In this document: piece by piece, positions 7,190 through 15,795 of the stretch
How positions within the stretch are numbered: position 1 is the first letter of the stretch
Layout of the letters: every line of letters starts with the position of its first letter
Assembly (NCBI GenBank): GCA_050186335.1
Contig: JBFWYO010000010.1
Span: 1-64,000 of the forward strand
Source of the DNA: JBFWYO01 sp050186335
GTDB lineage: Bacteria > Pseudomonadota > Alphaproteobacteria > Bin65
Length of the DNA: 64,000 nt
Direction of reading: 5' to 3'
Translations under genes and position numbers: made by a program
The notes under the pieces: model-generated
Database searches by the model: none
What the model was told of the DNA's origin: nothing
What the model saw: only the letters and a program-made list of their open reading frames with translations

Positions 7190-9415
7190 TCAGTCCTCAT
7201 TGCCGGTGATCAGCCGCGTGCCGCGCCGGAAGGTGACATAAGCCCAAAACCAATCGAGCATGACGCCGATCCGGTTGCGCGCGCCGACCAGAAAGCCCAC
7301 GTGCACAAAGCCCCAGAACCACCACGCGAGCGCGCCCTTCAGCTGGATGCGGCCGAAATCGGCGATCGCCGCCTTGCGCCCGATGGTCGCCAAGCTGCCG
7401 TAGTGGCGGTAGCGGAACGGGCGCGGCACCTTTCGTTCCTCGATGCGCGCTCGAATTAGTGCCGCCACGTATTGACCGCCCTGCTTGGCCGCCGGCGCAA
7501 GGCCGGGCACGGCTTTGCCGCGCGCGTCCATGACCGAAGCGGTATCGCCGATCGCGAACATGTTGGGCCAACCGGGCACCGACAAATCCGCGTCGACGAC
7601 GATCCGGCCCGCACGATCGGCATCGACGCCGAGCCATTTGGCCGCGGGCGACGCCATGACGCCGGCGCCCCATAGCACGGTGCCGGCCGCAATGCGCTGG
7701 CCGTTGATCAGGACGCCGTCGGCATCGACCTGTTCGACGCGTGCGCCCGTCATGATCTCGACGCCCTGCGCGGTGAGCGCGTCCTTGGCCCAGGCCGACA
7801 GCGATTCGGGAAACGTGGCCAGGATGCGCGGACCGGCTTCGATCAGCACGATGCGCGCGCTGGCCGGATCAAACGAACGGAAATCCTTGTCCATGCCGAG
7901 GCGCGCGAGTTCGACGATGGCGCCGGCGAGTTCGATGCCGGTCGGCCCCGCGCCGACGATGACGAAAGTGAGCAGCTTGCGGCGCGCGTCCTCGGCTTCG
8001 GCGCTCTCGGCCGCTTCGAAGGCACCCAGAATGCGCGCTCGGATTTGCGTCGCGTCGTCGATCTTCTTCAGGCCGGGCGCGAAGTTGGCCCATTCGTCCT
8101 TGCCGAAATAGCTGTGCCGCGCGCCAGTGGCGAGGATCAGGTAATCATACGGCACGCGCGCCGCGTCCATCAGCACGTTTTTGGCGATCGGATCGACGCC
8201 GGTCACGCGACCGAGCAGCACGCGCGTGTTGAACTGGTCGCGGACGATCTCGCGAATCGGCGTGGCGATGTCGGCCGGCGAAAGGCCGGCGGTCGCCACC
8301 TGGTAGAGCAACGGCTGGAACAGGTGGTAGTTGCGGCGGTCGATGACGGTAACGCGCGCCGGCGTCTTGCGCAGCGCCTTGGCCGCCGCGATGCCACCGA
8401 AGCCCGCGCCGACGATGACGACGCGCGGCGCGTTTTGCAGGGAGAAGGCCGGCTTGCCGGCGAGCTGCGGGAACACGCGGCACAGCCAACGCAGGATCAA
8501 GGCGTCGAGCGACAAATTGCCGGGCCCACGAAGCGCAATCAACGCAAGCAATACAATCCAGAAGAAATGCTCGGCGCGGTCCAGATAGGTGAACTGGATC
8601 ACCAGCGTCATGGCAATCAGCGGCAGCGCAGCGAGGCGCGTGCACAGGCCAAGCGCCAACAAAACGGGCGCACACAACTCGATACCGGTTGCCAGCGTCG
8701 CCGCTAGCTCGGGCGGCAGCAGCGGCACCTTGTATTCGTCCTGGAACAGTTGAACGGTCAGATCCCAACTGGCGATCTTGGTTTGGCCGCTGCTCCAGAA
8801 AATCTCCGCCATCCACAGCCGGACGAACAGCGTGTAGACGGGCGCCAGATATGTTTCGATTGCGCCGATCAGCGCCGCGCCGATGCGCGCACCCGGCAGC
8901 GCCGATGCCGCGAGCGCCTTGCCGAACAGCCGGTCGAGCGATAAGGCACCCGGCCCGCGTACGAACATCCAGCCAAATAGAATTGCCCAGAACAGGTGAT
9001 CGGGCAGTTCCTTGTAGCTGAACTGAATGATCAGCGAGAGCGCCGCCAACGGAATCGCAGCTGCGCGCGTGAACAGGCCGACGGCGATGAACATCGGGCA
9101 GATCAACTCGATTCCGGCGCCGAGCCATGCGGCGGTGACTGGATCGAGCCAATTGACCGGATACTCGCTGGCGGCCAGCGTCAGCGCCGTCTGCCAGTTG
9201 GTGACTTTGAGAAATCCCGAGGGGAAGAAAATCTGCGCCAGCCACAGCCGCACGACGAGATCGACGACCGAGCCGATCCGACGGTCGGCGAAGCCGAACA
9301 GGTCGTGCAGCCACGCCATGACATTGCCAACCCGACGGCGCCAGGCCGCCTGAACCGGTCGAACAAGCGGCGCGACGAGGTCGGGCACGGACGAGAAATT
9401 CGGCATCATATTCAT
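7190..9415 (-). CDS. DoxX-DoxX-type II NADH dehydrogenase fusion
   Basis: The 741-residue protein has three modules. Residues about 35-160 and 190-315 are two DoxX-like four-helix membrane domains (for example FFPSGFLKVTNWQTAL and SGQTKIASWDLTVQLF). Residues about 330-741 are an NDH-2-type FAD/NADH oxidoreductase with FAD motif VVIVGAGFGGIAAAKAL, NADH motif FVIVGAGPTGIELAGAI and the NMFAIGDTAS flavin segment. NDH-2 passes electrons from NADH to quinone without pumping protons. DoxX domains are linked to quinone or thiol redox chemistry in other systems. The second DoxX domain closely resembles the DoxX of the bufferin operon at 15278. No obvious SD precedes the ATG. Codon usage is like that of its neighbours. 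Confidence 0.88.
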   Translation of the reverse strand: MNMMPNFSSVPDLVAPLVRPVQAAWRRRVGNVMAWLHDLFGFADRRIGSVVDLVVRLWLAQIFFPSGFLKVTNWQTALTLAASEYPVNWLDPVTAAWLGAGIELICPMFIAVGLFTRAAAIPLAALSLIIQFSYKELPDHLFWAILFGWMFVRGPGALSLDRLFGKALAASALPGARIGAALIGAIETYLAPVYTLFVRLWMAEIFWSSGQTKIASWDLTVQLFQDEYKVPLLPPELAATLATGIELCAPVLLALGLCTRLAALPLIAMTLVIQFTYLDRAEHFFWIVLLALIALRGPGNLSLDALILRWLCRVFPQLAGKPAFSLQNAPRVVIVGAGFGGIAAAKALRKTPARVTVIDRRNYHLFQPLLYQVATAGLSPADIATPIREIVRDQFNTRVLLGRVTGVDPIAKNVLMDAARVPYDYLILATGARHSYFGKDEWANFAPGLKKIDDATQIRARILGAFEAAESAEAEDARRKLLTFVIVGAGPTGIELAGAIVELARLGMDKDFRSFDPASARIVLIEAGPRILATFPESLSAWAKDALTAQGVEIMTGARVEQVDADGVLINGQRIAAGTVLWGAGVMASPAAKWLGVDADRAGRIVVDADLSVPGWPNMFAIGDTASVMDARGKAVPGLAPAAKQGGQYVAALIRARIEERKVPRPFRYRHYGSLATIGRKAAIADFGRIQLKGALAWWFWGFVHVGFLVGARNRIGVMLDWFWAYVTFRRGTRLITGNED

Positions 9416-9450
9416 GGCGCAAACTCGGTTGGTGGCGCGATGCGCGTGCG

Positions 9451-10533
9451 TTAGAGGAAGCGTTCGTCGATTCTGGTCGACGATTCGCGGCCGACCATGT
9501 CGAAATGGTGTTCGAGGAAATAATCCGCGCGTTGCCGGCCGAGCCGGAACAGGCGCATCAGGAAATCCCAGTCGGCGTTGAGCTTGCTCGAGGCGCCGAA
9601 GCCGCTGAGCACGTCTTCCGCCTCGACCGTGTGAATCAACATGCGTTTGAGGCGACCGCCGTCGTCGAAGCCGTTATCGATCAGCTTGGTGACGAAGCTG
9701 ATCGCGCGCATTTCGCGAATCAGGCTGGAATTGAAGCTCAGCGTGTTGATGCGGTCGAGAATCGCCTGCGCGGTCTTTGGCGTCTCCGGAATGTTGATCG
9801 GGTTGAGCTGCACGATCAGGATGTCGCGGACCTCGGAATGATAAATCAGCGGATAGAGCGGCGGGTTGCCCATGTAGCCGCCGTCCCAATAGGCTTCGCC
9901 GTCAATCTCGACCGCTTGGAACAAGAACGGCAGGCAGGCCGAGGCCATCACGGCGTCGAGCGTGATCTGTTCGCGATCGAACACCTTGATGCGGCCGGTG
10001 CGCACGTTGGATGCGCACAGGAACAGCTTGATCTTCATTGCGTTGCGCAGCGTCTCGAAATCGACCGCCTTGGCCAGCACGTCGCGCAACGGGTTGTAAT
10101 TGCTGGGGTTGAGCTGATACGGCGACATCACACGCGTCAGCGCATCGAGCATCATGTAACCGGGCGATATGTCGATATTGCCGGGAGACATCAGTTTATC
10201 CCACCAGGTGGGCTGCAGCGGCCCGGATGCGGACGCTTTCGAAACCGCGTGCCAGAAATCGTGCAGCGACTTGCGCGCGCCGTCGGCGCCGCCGGTCGCC
10301 AGGCCGTAGGCTGCGACCGCCGCGTTCATGGCGCCGGCCGAGGTGCCGACGATGGAATCGATATCCACCTCGCCCGACTCCATGAGCCGGTCTATGACGC
10401 CCCAGGCGAACGCGCCGTGCGCGCCGCCGCCCTGCAGGGCGAGATTGAGTTTCTTGGTTCGGCGCTTGGCGATCGGCGGCGACTTGACCGCGGACTTCGC
10501 GTCGTATTGAACGGTTTCGGTTTCGAACGTCAT
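9451..10533 (-). CDS. Patatin-like phospholipase family protein
   Basis: This is a 360-residue patatin-fold acyl hydrolase. The oxyanion-hole motif ALQGGGAHGAFAWG, the nucleophile elbow GTSAG (Ser) and the Asp motif DGGYMGN form the Ser-Asp dyad of the family. The ATG at 10533 is chosen because AAAGGAG lies 7 nt upstream; a longer in-frame extension has no support. It lies 38 nt downstream of the 3-hydroxybutyrate dehydrogenase gene, same strand. Patatin-like proteins beside bdhA are often suspected to mobilise polyhydroxybutyrate or membrane lipid; the substrate here is inferred, not shown. There is no signal peptide, so it is probably cytosolic. Confidence 0.9.
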   Translation of the reverse strand: MTFETETVQYDAKSAVKSPPIAKRRTKKLNLALQGGGAHGAFAWGVIDRLMESGEVDIDSIVGTSAGAMNAAVAAYGLATGGADGARKSLHDFWHAVSKASASGPLQPTWWDKLMSPGNIDISPGYMMLDALTRVMSPYQLNPSNYNPLRDVLAKAVDFETLRNAMKIKLFLCASNVRTGRIKVFDREQITLDAVMASACLPFLFQAVEIDGEAYWDGGYMGNPPLYPLIYHSEVRDILIVQLNPINIPETPKTAQAILDRINTLSFNSSLIREMRAISFVTKLIDNGFDDGGRLKRMLIHTVEAEDVLSGFGASSKLNADWDFLMRLFRLGRQRADYFLEHHFDMVGRESSTRIDERFL

Positions 10534-10571
10534 GGCGTTGCTCCTTTTGCGTGGCGGCACGCGATACTCGT

Positions 10572-11336
10572 TCAGTGCGCGGTCCAGCCGCCGTCGACCG
10601 GAATAGCGGTGCCGGTGATCGACGCGGCGCCGTCGGAGCTCAGGAACACGGCAAGCGCGCCCATCTCCTCGACGGTGGCGAATTTCTTGTTCGGCTGATT
10701 AGCCAGCAGGATTTTCCGGATTACGTCGTCTTCCGACAGATTGTGCGCCTTGGCCTGATCGGGAATTTGCTTCGCGACCAGCGGCGTCCAGACATAGCCG
10801 GGGCAAATCGCATTCGCGGTAATGCCCTGCTCTGCGGTTTCCAGCGCCGTGACCTTCGTAAGCCCGACGACGCCGTGCTTGGCCGCGACGTAGGCCGACT
10901 TGAAAGGCGATCCGATCAATCCGTGCGCCGAGGCGACGTTGATGATGCGGCCCCATTTGCGCTCGAGCATGCCGGGCAGCACCGCCTTGGTGGCGTGGAA
11001 CGCGGAGCTCAGATTGATCGCCAGGACGGCGTTCCACTTATCCTCGGGAAATTCGTGGATCGGCTGCACATGCTGGATGCCGGCATTGTTGATCAGGATG
11101 TCGACGCGGCCCCAGGCATCGATTACTTCTTCGATCATGTGCACGACCTCAGCCGGCTTGCTCATGTCGGCGGCGACGAACATGCCGCCCAGTTCGGCGA
11201 CGATGTCGTCGGTGTCGGCTTCCTTGCGGAAACTATTGAGTGCCACCTTGACGCCTTCGGCGGCGAGCGCACGGGCGATGCCAAGGCCGATGCCGCTTGT
11301 GGAACCGGTGACGATGGCAACTTTGTCGTTCAGCAT
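10572..11336 (-). CDS. bdhA: 3-hydroxybutyrate dehydrogenase (SDR family)
   Basis: This is a 254-residue short-chain dehydrogenase. The NAD-binding motif VTGSTSGIGLGIARAL, the NNAG motif (ILINNAGIQHVQPI) and the catalytic SAYVAAKHG (Tyr-x-x-x-Lys) are present. HVQPI, and KWNAVLAINLSSAF together with PGYVWTPLV, are specific to D-3-hydroxybutyrate dehydrogenase. It converts 3-hydroxybutyrate to acetoacetate with NAD in PHB or ketone-body turnover. The start at 11336 has GAGGAG 7 nt upstream. It is followed by the patatin-like lipase, which may supply its substrate. Confidence 0.93.
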   Translation of the reverse strand: MLNDKVAIVTGSTSGIGLGIARALAAEGVKVALNSFRKEADTDDIVAELGGMFVAADMSKPAEVVHMIEEVIDAWGRVDILINNAGIQHVQPIHEFPEDKWNAVLAINLSSAFHATKAVLPGMLERKWGRIINVASAHGLIGSPFKSAYVAAKHGVVGLTKVTALETAEQGITANAICPGYVWTPLVAKQIPDQAKAHNLSEDDVIRKILLANQPNKKFATVEEMGALAVFLSSDGAASITGTAIPVDGGWTAH

Positions 11337-11443
11337 GTCGGATCTCCTCAATGGTCGCCGAAATTAGTTTCAATGCGTCGTTTGACGTGCCGGCAGGATC
11401 GCGGATTGCCGCCAGGCTTTGAAATGCCGTTCGTGGATGGACT

Positions 11444-11460
11444 CGATAGCGCGCCGCTAT
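11444..11460 (-). repeat. 17-bp palindromic motif shared with 17881-17897
   Basis: On the minus strand this reads ATAGCGGCGCGCTATCG, with ATAGCG/CGCTAT arms around GCG. An identical 17-mer occurs on the plus strand at 17881 upstream of the bufferin operon. Here it lies between the cyclase stop and bdhA. It could be a regulator site or a weak hairpin; no T-run follows it on the minus strand. Confidence 0.4.
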
Positions 11461-11476
11461 CCGCCCTTTTTGGGGC

Positions 11477-13702
11477 CTATTTGCTGTTCATGACGGACAA
11501 ACCGTCCCAGCCGGATTCCGGCGGATTTGCTTGGAATTCACGGCATTGCCGGATGAACAACGCGGACGCCGGGTCGGTCCCGCCGCGCACCGCGATGGTG
11601 CGTTCGAACCAACCGATGGCTGCGTCCCAGTCGCGCGCGCGGTAAGCGGCCAGCCCGGCCTCGTAGTGCGCCACCCAATCGAGCGCGCCGAGCTTCGCTC
11701 GATCGGACGCCAGACCGAGCAGTTCGTAAATGCCGATGCCGCCGGCGCGGCCATACACCGCAACTGTGTCGAGCCTGCGCACGACGATGTCGTCGCCGGC
11801 CGCTAGGCGCGTGTCCTCGCCGATGACGATTTCCGTGCCGTAGCGCTTGTTGATCGCTTCCAGCCGGCTGGCGACGTTGACCGGATCGCCGATCGCCGTG
11901 TAATTGAGCCGCTCGTCCGAACCGATATTGCCGACCAGCACGTCACCGGTGTTGATGCCAAGCCGCATGTGCAAATTCTCCGAGCCGGCGAATGCGCCGC
12001 GCCGCCGGAATTCGCGCAGCATCGCCTGGCACGCCAGCGCCGTGCGGCAGGCGTTCAGCGCGTGCGCGCGATCATCCAACGGGGCACCCCAGAATGCCAT
12101 CACCGCGTCGCCGATGAATTTGTCGACCGTGCCACCCTGCGCCTGGATGATCTGCGTCATGCGGCTCAGATAATCCGCCAGCAGCGGCACGATCTTGTCG
12201 CCGAGCTGTTCCGACAGCCGCGTGAAACCGGCCAGGTCGCTGAACAAGATCGACAGGATGCGCCGCTCGCCGCCCGGCCGTGCTTCGACGCCTTGCGACA
12301 CCAGGAGACGCACCAGTTCGGTCGGCAGGAACTTGCGGAACGAGCCGAGCCCCTTGCCCATCTGACCGAGCGTCGCCGACAATTCGCGCAATTCGCGCAG
12401 CGACGAACGGATCGGCTTGATCTCCTCGAGGCGGAACTGTTCGACGTAGCGCAATTGCCCCGCGATCTGGCGGATCGGCGCGAGCAGCAGGCGCTGCGAG
12501 ACGGCGATGCCGAAAATCACGACCAGTCCGACGAACAGCGCGACCGCCGCCAGCACCATGCGCTCGCTGCGCTCGAACTCGCCCAGGAACTCGTCCGCCG
12601 GCACGACCGTGGCGACCACCCAGCCCTGAAATTCGAGCGGCGAGAACGAGACGAAGAACGCTCGACCGGATTCATCGACGACTTCGAGCTGCCGCGTTTG
12701 CGCAATCTCGCCGATGTTCAATTTTGCCTCGCGCAGCGCCTTCGCCGCCACGGCAAGCAGCGGATCGGCTTCCGAGTCGAGCCGGCGGGCCGGCGGCAAT
12801 TCTTCCTCGGGCAGCGGCAGGGCAGTCTTGGCCATCGGCGCCGCGACGATTCGGCCGTCGGCGGCGATGATGTACGCCGAGCCCGCCTGCCCGACGCGGA
12901 TGGTCGACAGGAATCGCGACAGGCGTTCGTGCTCTATTACGACGTTGATGACGCCGACGAATTTCTCGTCGACCGTCAGCCGAACGGAGGTCGCGATGGC
13001 CGGCCGCACGCGCGTCGGAAAATCGTCGACCTCGCTCCAGATCGGATCACCGCGCTCAGCGGCGCGGCGATACCAGGGCTGCTTCGTCGCATCGAAACCG
13101 CTGTCGGTAAAGCGGCGGTCCTTGAATTCGATATCGCCAGGGAGCACGTCGTAATAGTCGACGCGCCGGCGCGTAATCCCGAGCTCGCGGTCGAAGACTA
13201 TCTCGACCATTCGGATACGGTCGTCTTCCACCTTCTGCGCGCCGAAAAACGCGCCGTCGGGCCAGCCGAACGAGATCCACGACAGGCTCGGCTGCGATTG
13301 CAGCAGCGCGAGAAACACGAATTCGCGCTTGGCTTCGTCGGCAATCGCGATCACCCGCTGGAAGAACACCGTGCGCAGCGCTTCGCGCGCCGCCGTGGCA
13401 CTCTTAAGGATGATGGTTAATTCCTCTTTGATGCTGCCGACAATTTGTGCATTCAGTTCGCCGACGCCGTTGCGCACATGACGATTTGCGGTGTTCGACC
13501 ACGTGATGTTGACCAGCGCGGCCGTCGCGATGCCGGTCAGCAGCAATAGACCTATGAGCGCAGTGCGCACGCCGAGACCGCGCGGGACGATTCGATCAAA
13601 GAAAATCGGCCGTGCGCGTTTTTCTGTATCGTGTGCAGAAATTTCTTTTGCCGTATTCGCGATGTGGCTTATACGAAGACTCGATGAATCGGTGCTAAGC
13701 AT
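11477..13702 (-). CDS. Membrane Cache-HAMP class III adenylate/guanylate cyclase
   Basis: The 741-residue protein has one helix near residue 45-65, a large periplasmic sensor region of Cache type (about 70-370, with WISFGWPDGAFFGAQ and KQPWYRRAAERGD), a second helix (about 385-405), a HAMP linker and a class III cyclase domain (about 475-660). ILFSDLAGFTRLSE and KFIGDAVMAFWG carry the two metal-binding Asp residues; NVASRLEAI has the Asn/Arg transition-state pair. It makes cAMP or cGMP in response to a periplasmic ligand. A C-terminal tail of about 60 residues resembles a TPR-like helical segment. The start codon overlaps that of the divergent LysR gene by 2 nt. Confidence 0.9.
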   Translation of the reverse strand: MLSTDSSSLRISHIANTAKEISAHDTEKRARPIFFDRIVPRGLGVRTALIGLLLLTGIATAALVNITWSNTANRHVRNGVGELNAQIVGSIKEELTIILKSATAAREALRTVFFQRVIAIADEAKREFVFLALLQSQPSLSWISFGWPDGAFFGAQKVEDDRIRMVEIVFDRELGITRRRVDYYDVLPGDIEFKDRRFTDSGFDATKQPWYRRAAERGDPIWSEVDDFPTRVRPAIATSVRLTVDEKFVGVINVVIEHERLSRFLSTIRVGQAGSAYIIAADGRIVAAPMAKTALPLPEEELPPARRLDSEADPLLAVAAKALREAKLNIGEIAQTRQLEVVDESGRAFFVSFSPLEFQGWVVATVVPADEFLGEFERSERMVLAAVALFVGLVVIFGIAVSQRLLLAPIRQIAGQLRYVEQFRLEEIKPIRSSLRELRELSATLGQMGKGLGSFRKFLPTELVRLLVSQGVEARPGGERRILSILFSDLAGFTRLSEQLGDKIVPLLADYLSRMTQIIQAQGGTVDKFIGDAVMAFWGAPLDDRAHALNACRTALACQAMLREFRRRGAFAGSENLHMRLGINTGDVLVGNIGSDERLNYTAIGDPVNVASRLEAINKRYGTEIVIGEDTRLAAGDDIVVRRLDTVAVYGRAGGIGIYELLGLASDRAKLGALDWVAHYEAGLAAYRARDWDAAIGWFERTIAVRGGTDPASALFIRQCREFQANPPESGWDGLSVMNSK

Positions 13703-14597
13703 GGAAATTCACCAGGTCCGATATTTTCTCGCCTTGTGCGAGCAGCTCAATTTCACGCGCGCAGCCGAAACCTGCAACGTCGCGCAGCCGTCGTTGACGC
13801 GCGCGATCAAACAGCTCGAGGAAGAATTGGGCGGTCCGCTGTTTCACCGCGAACGCCAGAACACGCATCTGACCGAACTCGGCCGCACCATGCGGCCTTA
13901 CTTGGCGACCATGTTCGAGCAGCTCGAGGCGGCCAAAAGCCGCGCCAAGGGCGTGTCCAAATTGCAAGAAGGTATCTTGCATCTGGGCGTCATGTGCACT
14001 ATCGGCCCGGCGCGCCTGATCGACCTGATGCGCGCGTTCCAGGACCGCTATCCCGGCATCGACGTGCAGATCCGCGACGCGCGCGCCGCCGTTTTGCAGG
14101 AGCAGATTCTGGCCGGCGATCTCGATATCGCGATCTTCGGCGTGCCGGGCGCGCTTGACGAGAGGTTGCACGGGCTGCCGCTGTTCCAGGAGCGGTTCAT
14201 GATCACCACCGCGCCCGGCCACCGCTTCGAGAAGATGAACGCTGTGCCGCTGGCTGAGTTGGACAATGAACGCTACCTGAGCCGCGCCAATTGCGAATTC
14301 GGCGCCTATGTTCGGACGCTGTTCGACGCCAAAGGCCTGCGCGTCAACCGCGTCTACAGCAGCGAACGCGACGATTGGATCCAGGCCATGGTACTGGCCG
14401 GCCTGGGTTGGGGCTTTACGCCCGAATTCACCATCAATACACCGGTTGTAGCACGCGTACTGATCGAGCCAGAGGTCACGCGCACGATCAACATCGTAAC
14501 CATGCGCGGTCGGCCGCATTCCCCGGCGGTGGGTGCCTTCATGCGCGAGGCGACGCGGATCAAGTGGCATCCGGCGACTCCCGGCAAAGCCGAATGA
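13701..14597 (+). CDS. LysR-family transcriptional regulator
   Basis: The 298-residue protein starts MEIHQVRYFLALCEQLNFTRA, a textbook LysR winged-helix N-terminus (HTH about 3-62: AAETCNVAQPSLTRAIKQLE), followed by the periplasmic-binding-like effector domain. Longer upstream in-frame translation is not LysR-like, which fixes the start at 13701. It is divergent to the cyclase, with which it shares the bases of the start codon, so its promoter must lie inside the cyclase coding region. The last 38 bp overlap the convergent peroxiredoxin-like gene. Ligand and target genes are unknown. Confidence 0.93.
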   Translation: MEIHQVRYFLALCEQLNFTRAAETCNVAQPSLTRAIKQLEEELGGPLFHRERQNTHLTELGRTMRPYLATMFEQLEAAKSRAKGVSKLQEGILHLGVMCTIGPARLIDLMRAFQDRYPGIDVQIRDARAAVLQEQILAGDLDIAIFGVPGALDERLHGLPLFQERFMITTAPGHRFEKMNAVPLAELDNERYLSRANCEFGAYVRTLFDAKGLRVNRVYSSERDDWIQAMVLAGLGWGFTPEFTINTPVVARVLIEPEVTRTINIVTMRGRPHSPAVGAFMREATRIKWHPATPGKAE

Positions 14598-15276
14598 GCA
14601 GCTTGCGCAGGTCGGCCAGCGCGGGCCGGCGCGCGAGATCGGCGTCGACGAACGCGTCGCGCACCAGCCAGTCTGGTCCGACCGCGTAGGTTGCCGGCAG
14701 CGGCAGTTCCCAGCCGTCGGTGCCGTTCAGCGCCGCTACATCGATGCCATGTGCTGCGTAATCCATCGCCGCCTCAAGCGGCATCTGCCAGGTCAAGCCG
14801 AACAGGCGCGCGATCCTGTTGTCGGCGTCGAACAACAGGTCGAGCGGTGCGCCACCATTGGGCGCGTGCGGCGAGACGTTTCGCTGCGGGGAAATCGCCA
14901 GGATCGCGGCGTCGTACGCCGCCGTGTCGGCGGCCAGCTCGCCGAGCGTACGCAAGTAGGCCCGACACTCAGGCGACCAGTCGCCGAGGTAGAACGCGAT
15001 GAGCGCAGGGCCGCGCTGCAGGATCTCTTGCAGTGCCACAATTCGGCCAGTGCGGTTCGGCAGCGCGAAGTCCGGCACCGGTTCGCGGGCCGCCAGCGCT
15101 TGCGTTGCGATGCCCTGGGCGCGCAACCGTTCGACGATCGAAGCGGTTGCGCGCTGCAGCGGCGACGGTTCGCGCGCATCCAGGGCGGCGCGTAAGATGC
15201 GGCTGGCGTCGTCGACGCGCATGGTGCTTGGCTCGAGTTCGGCGGCGGCGGCGTGCCGCCGCGATGACTTGGACAA
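14560..15276 (-). CDS. Peroxiredoxin-like (AhpC/TSA) thiol protein of the bufferin operon
   Basis: The 238-residue protein has a thioredoxin-fold core from about residue 62 (REPVPDFALPNRTGRIVALQEIL), the family strand GPALIAFYLGDWSPEC with a single candidate peroxidatic Cys104, and ILAISPQRN. The usual WCPYC-type double Cys of this subgroup is reduced to one Cys (SPEC). It probably handles peroxide or thiol redox. It begins 1 nt after the doxX stop with a TTG; an ATG at 15222 (220 residues) is the alternative, and neither has a clear SD, so translational coupling to doxX is likely. It is the last gene of the buf operon and overlaps the LysR gene tail to tail. Confidence 0.78.
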   Translation of the reverse strand: MSKSSRRHAAAAELEPSTMRVDDASRILRAALDAREPSPLQRATASIVERLRAQGIATQALAAREPVPDFALPNRTGRIVALQEILQRGPALIAFYLGDWSPECRAYLRTLGELAADTAAYDAAILAISPQRNVSPHAPNGGAPLDLLFDADNRIARLFGLTWQMPLEAAMDYAAHGIDVAALNGTDGWELPLPATYAVGPDWLVRDAFVDADLARRPALADLRKLLIRLCRESPDAT

Positions 15277-15277
15277 T

Positions 15278-15772
15278 TTAGCGCTGAGCGCCGAAATGCT
15301 TGACGATCAGATGATCGATCGACAGAGCACCGGCGCCGCGCGTCAGCACGATCAGCAGCAAGCTGGCCCACATCAGATGTTCCGGCCAGTTGGTCGGATA
15401 GACGAAGATCTGGATCACCAGCGTCATGCCGAGCAGCGTGGCCGCACCCAGGCGCGCGGCGATGCCGAACAGCAACAGGACCGGACAGGTCAGCTCCGCC
15501 GCAGCGGCCAGCCAGGCGGCCAGTTCGGGCGGCAGGAAAGGCACCTGGTATTCATCGCGGAACAAGCTGACCGTTTGCTCCCAACTCGCAATTTTGACCT
15601 GACCGGAGCGCCAGAACACGGCGGCGAGTGCTGCGCGCCCGGCAAGCTGGATGACGGCGAACGGGAGGCGGCCGAGCCGATCGAACACGGCCCGCACTAT
15701 GCCGGCTAGGCCGGCCGGCTGGCGTGCGGAAGTTGGCGTCGTCTGTGTCATGGACATCGAAGTGGTTGGCAT
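15278..15772 (-). CDS. DoxX family membrane protein (bufferin operon)
   Basis: This is a 164-residue protein with about four membrane helices. The DoxX signature region AALAAVFWRSGQVKIASW and LFRDEYQVPFLPPELAAWLA are present. The ATG at 15772 is preferred, with AAAGGAAA 8 nt upstream; the longer frame overlaps bufC and is not DoxX-like. DoxX proteins are regular members of DUF692/DUF2063/DUF2282 clusters and are thought to be redox components of the inner membrane. It shares long runs of identical residues with the second DoxX domain of the NDH-2 fusion at 7190-9415. Confidence 0.88.
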   Translation of the reverse strand: MPTTSMSMTQTTPTSARQPAGLAGIVRAVFDRLGRLPFAVIQLAGRAALAAVFWRSGQVKIASWEQTVSLFRDEYQVPFLPPELAAWLAAAAELTCPVLLLFGIAARLGAATLLGMTLVIQIFVYPTNWPEHLMWASLLLIVLTRGAGALSIDHLIVKHFGAQR

Positions 15773-15795
15773 TGGCGTTTTCCTTTCGAGCGGGT

